Source of the DNA: M2408 sp044348665
GTDB lineage: Bacteria; Bacteroidota; Bacteroidia; Flavobacteriales_D; Crocinitomicaceae
Length of the DNA: 64,000 bases
Direction of reading: 5' to 3'
NCBI GenBank assembly: GCA_044348665.1
Contig: JBIKSI010000001.1
Span: 26,358-90,357, forward strand
Below, one piece after another: positions 52,177-61,536 of the stretch (its first letter is position 1; every line of letters starts with the position of its first letter). Below the pieces are notes generated by a model that worked only from the letters and a program-made list of their open reading frames with translations, was not told the DNA's origin and did no database searches. Made by a program: the position numbers and the translations under genes.

Positions 52177-55128
52177 ATGGAATACAATCACATCGAGATC
52201 GAACAAAAATGGCGCAAACATTGGGCTGAAAATCAAACGTTTAAAGCTGAAAATAGCAGCACAAAACCTAAGTTTTACGCTTTAGATATGTTTCCTTATC
52301 CTTCTGGTGCTGGTTTGCATGTGGGACATCCATTAGGCTACATTGCTTCGGATATTTATGCGAGATACAAACGTTTGCAAGGATTTAATGTCTTGCATCC
52401 AATGGGTTACGATTCCTTTGGTTTGCCAGCAGAACAATATGCCATTCAAACTGGTCAACATCCAGATAAAACAACACAAGAAAACATTTTGCGTTACCGC
52501 GATCAATTGGATCAAATTGGTTTTTCCTTTGATTGGTCTCGTGAAGTAAGAACTTCAAGTCCAGAATATTACAAATGGACACAATGGATTTTTATTCAAT
52601 TGTTTCATTCATGGTACAATCCAAAAAGCAATAAGGCTGAAAAAATTGAAACCTTAATTCATCTTTTTGAAACTGCTGGATTTAATGGAAATTCTGAAAG
52701 TCCATTGACTGGAGGAATCGAAGTAAATATCGATCCTTTTACAGCTGATGAATGGGCAAATTTTGAAGAAACAAAAAAGCGAGGCATTTTGATGCATTTC
52801 AGATTGGCTTACTTAGATAATACCTGGGTAAACTGGTGTCCAGCCTTGGGAACAGTTTTGGCGAATGACGAAATTGTAAACGGTGTTTCTGAACGTGGTG
52901 GTCATCCTGTTGAACGCAAAAAAATGCAGCAGTGGAGCATGCGAATTACCGCTTATGCTGAACGATTATTGACAGGTTTAGACGGTTTAGACTGGAATGA
53001 ATCCATTAAAGACATGCAACGCAATTGGATTGGAAAATCGAAGGGGTGTTCAATAGAATTTAGAGTTGAGAATTTAGAATTAAAAATTGAAGTCTTCACC
53101 ACACGTCCTGATACCATTTTTGGGGTAAGTTATGTGACTTTAGCTCCTGAGCACGAATTGGTTGCGCAGTTGACGACTCCAGAAAACAAAGCAAAAATTG
53201 ATGCTTATGTCGCTTATGCAAAAAACAGAAGTGAACGTGAACGACAAGCTGATGTGAAAAACATCACAGGAGAATTTACGGGATCTTATGTTTTACATCC
53301 TTTTACAGGAGAAAAAATTCCTGTTTGGATTGGAGATTATGTTTTAGCTGGATATGGAACAGGTGCTGTAATGGCGGTTCCTGCTCATGACGAACGAGAT
53401 TTTCGTTTTGCAAAACATTTTGACTTACCACGACCAATTGTCGTGCAAGCCAATCAAGAATGGGATTTTGAAAAGGATGCTTATGGCGAAAAAAGTGGTA
53501 AATTGATCAATTCTGAATTTTTGAACGGTTTAGACGTGAAAGATGCCATTGCGAAAGCGATTGACGAAATTGAAAAAGCCGGAATTGGACAAGGAAAGGT
53601 AAATTACCGTTTGCGTGATGCTGTTTTTGGCAGACAACGTTATTGGGGTGAACCAATTCCAATTTATTACAAAAATGGTCAGCCTTATTCAATAGACGAA
53701 AGCGATTTGCCTTTGAAATTACCAGAAGTGGATAAATATTTACCAACGGAAGACGGCGAACCACCTTTGGCTCGTGCAAAAGACTGGAAATACAAAGGAG
53801 AATTCGAATACGAAACGACAACTATGCCGGGTTGGGCTGGAAGTTCCTGGTACTTTTTGCGATACATGGATCCACACAACATGGACGAATTTGTAAGCAA
53901 AGAAAAAGCTGCCTATTGGAAACAAGTGGATTTGTATATCGGTGGAGCAGAACACGCAACTGGACATTTATTGTACAGCCGTTTCTGGACAAAATTCTTG
54001 TGTGATATGGGCTATATCACTTTTGATGAACCTTTCCAAAAAATGATTAACCAAGGAATGATTTTGGGGAGAAGTAGTTTGGTGTATAAAGTTCCTCCTC
54101 TTTTTGTTTTTGGTAGTGAAACTCCTGAGGATGAAGTAAAATTACCAAATATTTTTATATCAAAATCTATAGTTGAAAAGCTAAATAATAAACTTTATTC
54201 TGAAAAGGAAATAATTTCGATTGAAGAAAAATGTAAGTCAACTTTTAAAAAATTAAATCCAAAAATTGAACTTCTTGATTTTGGTCCTCTAAATTGTTAT
54301 CCTTCTCATGTGGATATTTCACTGGTTGACAATGACAAACTAAACATCGAAGCTTTTAAAAACTGGAGAGAAGAATACAAAAATGCAGAATTCATTTGTG
54401 AAGAAAATGGAGATTATATTTGCGGTTCAGAAGTAGAAAAAATGTCCAAATCCAAGTTTAACGTTCAAACTCCTGACGAGTTAGTATCAAAATTTGGTGC
54501 TGATACTTTGCGTATGTATGAAATGTTTTTGGGTCCATTGGAGCAATCGAAACCTTGGGATACGAAGGGAATCAATGGTGTTTCGAACTTTTTGAGAAAG
54601 TTGTGGCGTTTGTTTGCTTTTGATGAAGCTGGAAATCCAACGTTCTCGCAAGCTGAGCCTTCGAAAGACAATTTAAAAACCTTACACAAAACCATTCAGA
54701 AAGTAACGGACGATTTGAACCGTTTTTCATTCAATACGGGCGTTTCGAATTTCATGATATGTGTGAATGAATTGACAGAGCAAAAATGCAGTAACAAATA
54801 TATTTTGGAACAATTGGTGATTTTATTGTCACCTTATGCACCGCATATTTCAGAAGAACTGTGGGTAAAATTAGGTCACGAAGCAGGAACAATTTCCTAT
54901 GCTACTTTCCCAACTTTCAATCCAGAATATTTGGTTTCAGATGCTTTTTCTTATCCGATTTCATTTAACGGGAAAGTTCGTTTTAACTTGGAATTCCCAA
55001 GAACGATGAGTATGAAGGAAATTGAAGACTTGGTGTTGGCACATGAAAACACAGCAAAATACTTGGAAGGAAAAGCTCCGAAAAAGATGATTGTTGTGCC
55101 GGAGAGGATTGTGAATGTGGTGGTTTAG
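52177..55128 (+). CDS. leuS: Leucyl-tRNA synthetase with extra insertion
   Basis: A 983-residue class I synthetase for tRNA-Leu. HIGH-type site in PYPSGAGLHVGHPLGY, CP1 editing domain with TTRPDTIFGVSYVT and GTGAVMAVPAHDERD, KMSKS in EKMSKSKFNV, and the C-terminal leucine-specific domain. Start chosen is ATG 52177 (MEYNHIEIEQKWRKHWAEN), the family N-terminus, just after the promoter. The segment after MINQGMILGRSSLVY carries about 45 residues more (FVFGSETPEDEVKLPNIF... KLNPKIELLDF) than I expect for Bacteroidota LeuS, which itself has a phylum-specific insertion there. Confidence 0.95.
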   Translation: MEYNHIEIEQKWRKHWAENQTFKAENSSTKPKFYALDMFPYPSGAGLHVGHPLGYIASDIYARYKRLQGFNVLHPMGYDSFGLPAEQYAIQTGQHPDKTTQENILRYRDQLDQIGFSFDWSREVRTSSPEYYKWTQWIFIQLFHSWYNPKSNKAEKIETLIHLFETAGFNGNSESPLTGGIEVNIDPFTADEWANFEETKKRGILMHFRLAYLDNTWVNWCPALGTVLANDEIVNGVSERGGHPVERKKMQQWSMRITAYAERLLTGLDGLDWNESIKDMQRNWIGKSKGCSIEFRVENLELKIEVFTTRPDTIFGVSYVTLAPEHELVAQLTTPENKAKIDAYVAYAKNRSERERQADVKNITGEFTGSYVLHPFTGEKIPVWIGDYVLAGYGTGAVMAVPAHDERDFRFAKHFDLPRPIVVQANQEWDFEKDAYGEKSGKLINSEFLNGLDVKDAIAKAIDEIEKAGIGQGKVNYRLRDAVFGRQRYWGEPIPIYYKNGQPYSIDESDLPLKLPEVDKYLPTEDGEPPLARAKDWKYKGEFEYETTTMPGWAGSSWYFLRYMDPHNMDEFVSKEKAAYWKQVDLYIGGAEHATGHLLYSRFWTKFLCDMGYITFDEPFQKMINQGMILGRSSLVYKVPPLFVFGSETPEDEVKLPNIFISKSIVEKLNNKLYSEKEIISIEEKCKSTFKKLNPKIELLDFGPLNCYPSHVDISLVDNDKLNIEAFKNWREEYKNAEFICEENGDYICGSEVEKMSKSKFNVQTPDELVSKFGADTLRMYEMFLGPLEQSKPWDTKGINGVSNFLRKLWRLFAFDEAGNPTFSQAEPSKDNLKTLHKTIQKVTDDLNRFSFNTGVSNFMICVNELTEQKCSNKYILEQLVILLSPYAPHISEELWVKLGHEAGTISYATFPTFNPEYLVSDAFSYPISFNGKVRFNLEFPRTMSMKEIEDLVLAHENTAKYLEGKAPKKMIVVPERIVNVVV

Positions 55129-55320
55129 GAATTGGTTTTTGATTAAATATTGATTTAAATAAATCTTTTATTCCTCCTATAAACAATAGAATCGAATATT
55201 ATTTGTCAAGGATTGATATAAAGCTTTTTTCAAAAACTAATTTCATGAAAGCAAAAAGCCTTTAGGATAAACTATTTTGCAGAATTTATTAAATTATTTA
55301 GATGTTTGCCTTCTATCTTG

Positions 55321-55328
55321 TATCTTTG
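55321..55328 (+). promoter_or_regulatory. Bacteroidota -7 element of the fRMsr gene
   Basis: TATCTTTG matches TAnnTTTG, 16 bases upstream of ATG 55345. The rest of the 216-base gap after leuS has no gene or clear hairpin. Confidence 0.7.
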
Positions 55329-55344
55329 TAACAAAGTCGCATAA

Positions 55345-55824
55345 ATGGCAGAAGAAATATTTCTTATTGAAGGCACAAAAGAGGAAAAGTACAAGGCAAT
55401 TTTGCCCCAAATTTTCGCATTAATTGAGCACGAAGATGATTTAATTGCTAATTTGGCCAATGTCAGTGCGGTACTAAAAGAAACCTTTAACTTTTTTTGG
55501 GTAGGGTTTTATTTGGTAAAAAAGGACGAATTGGTTTTAGGACCATTTCAAGGTTCGCTTGCTTGTACACGTATCGCTTTTGGAAAAGGAGTTTGTGGTG
55601 CCGCTTGGAAACAAAAAGAAACGATTTTGGTACCAGATGTTGATTTATTTCCCGGACACATTGCTTGTAGCTCACTTTCAAGAAGTGAAATTGTGGTTCC
55701 AATTTCAAAAGTTGGGGAAATAGTTGCCGTGTTGGATGTTGACAGCGACAAGGAAAATGATTTTGATTTAATTGATAAAAAATATTTAGAGGAACTTTGC
55801 GCAGCGTTGGGAAATATCGTCTAA
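55345..55824 (+). CDS. Free methionine-R-sulfoxide reductase (GAF domain)
   Basis: A 159-residue GAF-domain enzyme that reduces free methionine-(R)-sulfoxide. The cysteine-bearing segments LACTRIAFGKGVCGAAW and PGHIACSSLSRSEIVVPI, plus the substrate-binding VDSDKENDFDLIDKKYL, match the fRMsr (MsrC/YebR) family. The catalytic pair is in these Cys residues. The next gene's start lies inside its 3' end (28-base overlap), suggesting coupled expression. Confidence 0.92.
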   Translation: MAEEIFLIEGTKEEKYKAILPQIFALIEHEDDLIANLANVSAVLKETFNFFWVGFYLVKKDELVLGPFQGSLACTRIAFGKGVCGAAWKQKETILVPDVDLFPGHIACSSLSRSEIVVPISKVGEIVAVLDVDSDKENDFDLIDKKYLEELCAALGNIV

Positions 55825-57371
55825 TTGTATTTTTGGCACTGCTAATTTTAAGTAGCTGCGCGCAAGTTGGTTCAATTTCTGGTGGACCAAAAGATGCTTA
55901 TGCACCAAAAATTGTTGAAAATGGAGTTAATCCACCCAATGAAAGTGTAAATTTTTCAAGTAAAAAAATCACCATTGAATTTGATGAGTATATTAAGTTA
56001 AATCTTCCGCTTGAGAATATTGTTATTGTTCCCAAGGGGATTAATATTGACGCAAAAATTGACAAGAAAAAACTAATTCTAGATTTAGAAGGTGAATTTC
56101 TTCCCAATACCACCTATCAAATTAGTTTAAATGGGGCAATTAAAGATGTCAATGAAGGCAATGACTCCTTGATGTTTTATGTTTTTTCAACTGGAAATCA
56201 AATTGATACTTTAAAATATAGCGGAAAAATTGCAGATGCTTACACAGGAGAAAGAATTAAAAATTGTTTCGTTGGACTTTATAATCCAGAGGATTCACTT
56301 AAAAACTCAAAAGCTAGTTATTTTGCAAAAACGAACGACTTAGGTGAATTTCAAATCAATTACTTAAAACCAGGGAAATTTAAAGTATTTGCTTTTCTAG
56401 ACGCAAACAAAGACATGAATTTTCAGCTTTCTGAAAAGGCCGGTTTTAGAGATAGTATTTTGGAAATAAGTGAATCCAAGGTAGATTCAAATGCATTATT
56501 AATTTTTCAAAGTCCTTTACCTCAAAAAATTCAATCTAAATCATTCTTTTATCCTTCTTTGGTAAAATTGGGGGCAAATTATCCCCTTCAAAAAAGTGCT
56601 TTTTACTTTGAGAATCAATTACTTGACCAAAATGCAATTTCATATTATTCAAATGATTCAATTGCGATTCTTTTGCCAAAAAAAAACGAAACAGATTTTT
56701 CACTTTTAAGTAAAAATGAGAATTCTACTGACACCTTAAATTTTAAATATTTAGCTAGTTCTAGTTCAAAATTTTTCTGTGAAATGCAACCTGCAAATAA
56801 AGATATTTCGAAATCTAAATCGGCATTATTTCTTTTTGCCGATGAGGTCATTTCCTACGATTCTTCTTTGATTCAGGTTTTTGACAGTGATTCAGTGCAA
56901 CTTTTTCCAAAAATTTCATTCAATAAAAATTCATTTGCATTTTCGTTCTCTGATAGTATTACCAAAAATGTGCGCATCGATTTTCTGCCAAATTCACTTG
57001 GATTTTTAGCTTTGAATAATCAACCCAGTGAAAAGCTAAGTTATAATTTGATCAATAAGAGTTCACGAGAATATGGAATCATGCTTTTTAAAGATCTTGA
57101 TTTACCAAAAGATGCTTTGGTGGAATTTATTCTAAAAGATAAAGTTGTTTCCACTCGAACTATCAATTCTTTGCTCGATTATCCGAAGGAAGAAATGCTT
57201 GAACCAGGAGAATATTCATTTCGAATAGTGATTGACAAAAATAAAAACTTTAAATGGGACGAGGGTTCAATTTTTGATGAAATTCAAGCAGAAAAAGTCT
57301 TACATTTTAAAGAAAAAGTTAAAATTCGTGCCAATTGGGAAACGGAAGTTGAGTTTGAAACATTAAAATAA
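55797..57371 (+). CDS. Ig-like (SbsA-type) domain lipoprotein
   Basis: A 524-residue lipoprotein starting with TTG at 55797 (MRSVGKYRLIVFLALLILSSC, lipobox at about residue 21); no ATG gives a usable signal, and the start overlaps the preceding gene by 28 bases. After the lipobox, SVNFSSKKITIEFDEYIKL and the FLPNTTYQISLNGAIKDVNEGN segment identify a bacterial Ig-like domain of the SbsA/Big5 type. The remainder is Ser/Lys/Asn rich. Role in the envelope unknown; Bacteroidota carry this protein widely (as I recall). Confidence 0.85.
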   Translation: MRSVGKYRLIVFLALLILSSCAQVGSISGGPKDAYAPKIVENGVNPPNESVNFSSKKITIEFDEYIKLNLPLENIVIVPKGINIDAKIDKKKLILDLEGEFLPNTTYQISLNGAIKDVNEGNDSLMFYVFSTGNQIDTLKYSGKIADAYTGERIKNCFVGLYNPEDSLKNSKASYFAKTNDLGEFQINYLKPGKFKVFAFLDANKDMNFQLSEKAGFRDSILEISESKVDSNALLIFQSPLPQKIQSKSFFYPSLVKLGANYPLQKSAFYFENQLLDQNAISYYSNDSIAILLPKKNETDFSLLSKNENSTDTLNFKYLASSSSKFFCEMQPANKDISKSKSALFLFADEVISYDSSLIQVFDSDSVQLFPKISFNKNSFAFSFSDSITKNVRIDFLPNSLGFLALNNQPSEKLSYNLINKSSREYGIMLFKDLDLPKDALVEFILKDKVVSTRTINSLLDYPKEEMLEPGEYSFRIVIDKNKNFKWDEGSIFDEIQAEKVLHFKEKVKIRANWETEVEFETLK

Positions 57372-57376
57372 TCATT

Positions 57377-58543
57377 TTGTCTGATAATCAAACATTTAAT
57401 TCAGCATTCAAATCTTGGAAAATCTGGTTGGCTGTTTTTCTTGCTTTGTTTTTTGCAGGATTTATGTTGTTTAGAAGCTTAAATGAAATACATTTTGTGC
57501 ACGCAGAGCATGGAAGTGGAACACATATCTGGAAAGATTTTAACGGAAACAATAAAGTAGATTTATCACTCCCGGAAGAATTTCAAAAAGCAAAAAATGG
57601 GGCTTATCGTATCAAAACGAATTCAGAATTTTTACAGGAAATACAGTGGTCAGGAAAAGCTTTTTTCTTTCTTTTCTTAGCCTTACTTTTCATGATTGGT
57701 CGTGACTTGGCCTATATGTGGCGCATTAAAATTCTCACCAAAGACAAACTAACCTGGAAATCTTCTTTTTTCGTCATTATGTTGTGGGAATTTGCTTCAG
57801 CTGTTTCTCCCGGAATTGTTGGTGGGTCGGCAGTGGCCATGTTTATTCTTAAAAAAGAAAAAATTCCTTTGGGAAAAGCCACCGCAATCGTTGTTGTTAC
57901 TGCCATGATGGACAATTTGTTTTACGTTTTAATGATCCCACTTATTTTTATTTTTATTTCGCCTTCAGATTTGTTCCCTGATTCAGCGAGTTATGCGAAA
58001 AGCGTTGAAAGCATCTTTTGGATTGGATTTGCTATCATTTTAAGTGTTTGTTTGTTGCTTTTTCTAAGTGTTTTTTATTTCCCAAAATTGATAAGAAACT
58101 TTTTGTCCTTCCTTTTCAAACTCCCATTTCTAAAAAAATTCAGAGCACAAGCCATCCAAACGGGCGATGAGGTCGTAATTACCTCGCAAGAATTTAAGAA
58201 CGAAAAACGATCTTTTTGGTTAAAAAGTTTTTTTGCAACCATATTATCTTGGACCTCTCGCTATTTGGTTATCAATTGCATTTTAGCAGCATTTATTTCC
58301 TTGAATTTATACGATCATTTTTTTATCCTCGGAAAACAACTTGTTTTATGGCTATTTATGCTTATTAGTCCAACGCCAGGAGCTAGTGGAGTAGCCGAAT
58401 TCGCTTTTGGTGAATTAATGTCCGATTTCGGTTCATCGTTATTTTTGCTAACAAGTTTAGCAATTATTTGGCGTTTAATTTCCTATTTCCCCTACTTAAT
58501 AATTGGCGCCTTGGTGTTGCCACGTTGGTTGAAAAGGAATTAA
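57377..58543 (+). CDS. Lysylphosphatidylglycerol synthase TM-region/flippase-like membrane protein
   Basis: A 388-residue protein starting TTG at 57377, five bases after the previous stop. About eight hydrophobic helices; an N-terminal helix then a non-membrane loop (residues ~40-95) before FFLFLALLFMIGRDLAYMW. The segment SAVSPGIVGGSAVAMFILKKEKIPLGKATAIVVVTAMMDN and later LISPTPGASGVAEFAFGEL match UPF0104/'flippase-like domain' proteins, which have lipid-transport or glycolipid roles. Substrate unknown. Confidence 0.85.
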   Translation: MSDNQTFNSAFKSWKIWLAVFLALFFAGFMLFRSLNEIHFVHAEHGSGTHIWKDFNGNNKVDLSLPEEFQKAKNGAYRIKTNSEFLQEIQWSGKAFFFLFLALLFMIGRDLAYMWRIKILTKDKLTWKSSFFVIMLWEFASAVSPGIVGGSAVAMFILKKEKIPLGKATAIVVVTAMMDNLFYVLMIPLIFIFISPSDLFPDSASYAKSVESIFWIGFAIILSVCLLLFLSVFYFPKLIRNFLSFLFKLPFLKKFRAQAIQTGDEVVITSQEFKNEKRSFWLKSFFATILSWTSRYLVINCILAAFISLNLYDHFFILGKQLVLWLFMLISPTPGASGVAEFAFGELMSDFGSSLFLLTSLAIIWRLISYFPYLIIGALVLPRWLKRN

Positions 58544-58636
58544 GTTTTCTGGCTTTTTTCTTTGGGCTCATCTTTTCTTCATATACTTGAGAATAAAAAA
58601 ATTAAGTATTCCAATCAAAATATCTAAAAAAAAAGC

Positions 58637-58644
58637 TATTTTTG
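58637..58644 (+). promoter_or_regulatory. Bacteroidota -7 element of the S9 peptidase
   Basis: TATTTTTG matches TAnnTTTG, 35 bases before the chosen ATG at 58680. It rules out the longer in-frame TTG start at 58587, which would place the signal peptide after 31 extra residues. Confidence 0.55.
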
Positions 58645-58679
58645 ATTCAGAATTGATCAATTACATAAAAACTCAATCC

Positions 58680-61091
58680 ATGAAGAAATTAACTCTGATA
58701 TTCAGCATTATTTTATGCGCTAATAGTATTTCTGCACAAGAAAATTTGACCTACCAAAAACCTCCTAAAGAGATTTTAGAATTAGTAGATGTGGAGCGAA
58801 CTCCTTCGGTGATGATGGATTCAAAAAATGAAAATATTTTGTTTACCTATCGAAAAATGTACAAAAACTTGGAAGATTTATCCCAAGATGAAGTGCGTTT
58901 GGGAGGTTTGAGAATCAATCCAAAAACGAATATTTCAAGCACAACGACTTATGTCAACAACTTGAAATTGAGAAAATTAAAAGCTACTGTGCTGACAGAA
59001 ATTGCTGGTTTGCCAACCAATCCAAAAATTGCCAACATTACTTGGTCGCCAAATGAAAAATTCATTGCATTTACGCATACTTCCGAACAAGGAGTTGAAT
59101 TGTGGGTGTTGGACATTGATAAAGCAAGTGCCAAAAAAATGAGTGAAGATTTGCTCAATGCTAATGCAGGAAATCCACTTACTTGGTTTAAAGACAGTGA
59201 GTCACTTTTAGTGAAAGTGTTACCAAATGACCGACCAGCATTAATTCAATCAACGAGTTTTTTACCAACTGGACCAACCGTTTCCGTTTCCGAAAGTGGA
59301 TCAAAAGCGCAAAACCGTACTTACCAAGATTTATTAAAAAATAAAATTGACGAAACAAATTTTGAAAACTTGATGACTTCCGAATTAAAACAAGTTAAAT
59401 TAGACGGAAGCACCTATAATTGGAAAGCAAAAGGTTTGTATTTGAGCTGTAGTTTTTCACCCGATGGACATTTTGTGATGGTAACAACTTTGCAAAAACC
59501 ATTTTCTTACATGGTGCAATACAACCGTTTTCCGATGAAACAAGTTGTTTTTGACCAACGTGGAAAAACTATTAAAGAAGTCAATGATATTGCACTTTCA
59601 GAAGTATTACCTAAAGGATTTATGGCGGTAAGAACTGGTAAAAGATCCATGAATTGGAGAGATGACAAAGACGCAACACTTTACTATGTCGAAGCATTGG
59701 ATGGTGGAGATCCAGAAAAGCAAGTTGAATTCCGCGACGAATTGTTTTCTTGGGACGCACCTTTTGACAAAGCACCCCTTTCGATTTTAAAAACAATTCA
59801 ACGTTTTTCAGATATTGAATGGGGAACAGATCAAATCGCCATTGCTACGGATGATTGGTGGAACACACGAAATACAAAAACTTACCTTTTCAATCCATCC
59901 AATCCAGCGCAAGCACCAAAAATTTTGTTCGACAGAAGTTCAGAGGATAAATACAGTGATCCAGGACGTTTTGACTACAAAAAAACTGAACGTGGAACTT
60001 ACGTGTTAAACATCATCAAAAATGAAGTTTGTTTGATTGGTGAGGGATTAACGGAAAAAGGTCAATTTCCATTTATTGATAAGTTAAATTTAGAGACAAA
60101 CAAGAAAATTCGCATTTATCAATCAAATTATACGGATAAAAAGGAAAATTTGATTTCCATCATGGACATTGTAAAAGGAGAAGTCTTGGTGCAATTGGAG
60201 TCTAAAAATGAATATCCGAATTATTATTTGAGAAACATCAAGTCTAAAAAAGCACCATTCAAACTTACAAATTTCGAAAATCCGTTTAAAAGCATTGAAA
60301 ACGTGACCAAAGAATTGATAACTTACAAGCGTAAGGATGGAGTTGAATTATCAGGAACACTTTATTTACCAGCAGGTTACGACAAAACGAAAAAAGAAAA
60401 ATTGCCGCTTATTATGTGGGCTTATCCACAAGAATTTAAGGACAAAAACGCGGCAGGGCAAGTTACAGCCAATCCAAATGAGTTTACCTTTCCATTTTAT
60501 GGGTCGCCAATTTATTGGGTAACAAGAGGATACGCCGTTCTGGATGACGCAGCCTTTCCAATTTTAGGAGAAGGAACAACCGAACCGAATGATAGTTTTA
60601 TCGAGCAATTGGTTTCTAACGCAGAAGCAGCGATTGATGCAGTGGACAAAATGGGTTACATCGACCGCACAAAAGTTGCAGTTGGCGGACATTCTTACGG
60701 AGCATTTATGACAGCAAATTTACTGACACATTCAAAATTATTTGCTTGTGGAGTAGCGCGAAGTGGAGCCTACAATAGAACTTTAACTCCATTTGGTTTC
60801 CAAAGTGAAGAACGTTCTTATTGGGATGTTCCAGAAATTTACAATACGATGTCGCCATTCATGACCGCGGATAAAATGAAGACACCTTTGTTGTTAATTC
60901 ACGGGGAGGCAGACAATAATCCAGGGACATTTACTTTGCAAAGTGAGCGTTATTTCGCAGCCTTGAAAGGAATGGGAAATCCAGCGCGATTAGTTATTTT
61001 ACCGAAGGAAAGTCACGGTTATGCTGCTTTAGAAAGTATTTTACATGTGTTGTGGGAGCAAGATCAGTGGTTTGAGAAATATTTGAAATGA
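58680..61091 (+). CDS. Prolyl oligopeptidase-family (S9) serine peptidase
   Basis: An 803-residue exported peptidase. Signal peptide KKLTLIFSIILCANSISAQ; a beta-propeller-like region to about residue 540; then an alpha/beta hydrolase domain with nucleophile in GGHSYGAFMTANLL, Asp in HGEADNNPGTF and His in PKESHGYAAL. It resembles dipeptidyl/acylaminoacyl peptidases of the glutamyl peptidase S9D type; which specificity is not clear. It likely degrades peptides in the periplasm. Its stop codon runs into a heptamer tandem repeat. Confidence 0.93.
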   Translation: MKKLTLIFSIILCANSISAQENLTYQKPPKEILELVDVERTPSVMMDSKNENILFTYRKMYKNLEDLSQDEVRLGGLRINPKTNISSTTTYVNNLKLRKLKATVLTEIAGLPTNPKIANITWSPNEKFIAFTHTSEQGVELWVLDIDKASAKKMSEDLLNANAGNPLTWFKDSESLLVKVLPNDRPALIQSTSFLPTGPTVSVSESGSKAQNRTYQDLLKNKIDETNFENLMTSELKQVKLDGSTYNWKAKGLYLSCSFSPDGHFVMVTTLQKPFSYMVQYNRFPMKQVVFDQRGKTIKEVNDIALSEVLPKGFMAVRTGKRSMNWRDDKDATLYYVEALDGGDPEKQVEFRDELFSWDAPFDKAPLSILKTIQRFSDIEWGTDQIAIATDDWWNTRNTKTYLFNPSNPAQAPKILFDRSSEDKYSDPGRFDYKKTERGTYVLNIIKNEVCLIGEGLTEKGQFPFIDKLNLETNKKIRIYQSNYTDKKENLISIMDIVKGEVLVQLESKNEYPNYYLRNIKSKKAPFKLTNFENPFKSIENVTKELITYKRKDGVELSGTLYLPAGYDKTKKEKLPLIMWAYPQEFKDKNAAGQVTANPNEFTFPFYGSPIYWVTRGYAVLDDAAFPILGEGTTEPNDSFIEQLVSNAEAAIDAVDKMGYIDRTKVAVGGHSYGAFMTANLLTHSKLFACGVARSGAYNRTLTPFGFQSEERSYWDVPEIYNTMSPFMTADKMKTPLLLIHGEADNNPGTFTLQSERYFAALKGMGNPARLVILPKESHGYAALESILHVLWEQDQWFEKYLK

Positions 61092-61183
61092 GACATAAGA
61101 CAATAGACAATAGACATAAGACAATAGACATAAGACAATAGACATAAGACAATAGACAATAGACGTAAGACAATAGACGTAAG
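61091..61183 (+). repeat. Heptamer tandem repeat at the S9 peptidase stop codon
   Basis: Thirteen consecutive 7-base units, AGACATA, AGACAAT or AGACGTA, run from the last base of the TGA stop to 61181. Similar short 'AGACAAT' arrays occur in other Flavobacteria (from memory). It is the first part of a 687-base gene-free stretch. Confidence 0.88.
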
Positions 61184-61204
61184 AATTGAAGTTTTTCTTT
61201 TTTG

Positions 61205-61300
61205 GAGCTAATCCCGCTGTGCACTGTATCTTCCTTGGCAGATTTTGAAACCTCAATCTGCCAATAAAGGATGCCGTTTCCATCGGGGCTAGGGCTTTGC
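61205..61300. repeat. Imperfect long palindrome (flavobacterial-type dispersed element)
   Basis: Outer arms GCTAATCCCGCTG and CATCGGGGCTAGGG are imperfect inverted repeats; the inner part is a perfect 10-bp stem TTGGCAGATT (61235-61244) / AATCTGCCAA (61255-61264). I recall sequences of the form 'CCGCTGT...TATCTT...AAAGGATGCCG...CATCGGGGCTAGG' scattered after Flavobacteriaceae genes, so this is probably a REP-like element. The minus-strand ORF across it is an artefact of that repeat. Confidence 0.6.
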
Positions 61301-61488
61301 GTTTCAAAGTTTGCAATTGGGAGAACATCTTGAAGATAAACTCATTCTTGTAAAAAACGCAATGGATTTGTGCTTTGCTAGAGAAAATTCTTGGAGTTAT
61401 AGAGAGTAATAATTTACTCATAGAGAATTTATTGATGATTATCCTTTTCTTTTCCTAATTAAATTCTTTCCTATTAATTTTTTCTTCA

Positions 61489-61536
61489 TGACTCCAGAGG
61501 AGTCAAATGTTTTAACGACGGATGATAATCCGTCGT
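61489..61536. repeat. Double hairpin element
   Basis: Two hairpins in series: TGACTCC-AGA-GGAGTCA (61489-61505), then ACGACGGAT-GATA-ATCCGTCGT (61515-61536), a 9-bp perfect stem. I recall both arms as a recurrent pair ('ACTCCAGAGGAGTC...ACGACGG') in Bacteroidota genomes, often between genes. Could be a REP element or a bidirectional terminator. Confidence 0.75.

Noticed and set aside
55129..55320. Possible small RNA or terminator after leuS
   Set aside because: No convincing stem with a T run was found; AAAGCTTT is only a short palindrome.
61041..61421. Minus-strand open frame of 126 codons over the repeats after the S9 peptidase
   Set aside because: It reads through the heptamer array and the palindromic element; the coding look (VYCLMSIVLC repeats) is produced by the tandem repeat.
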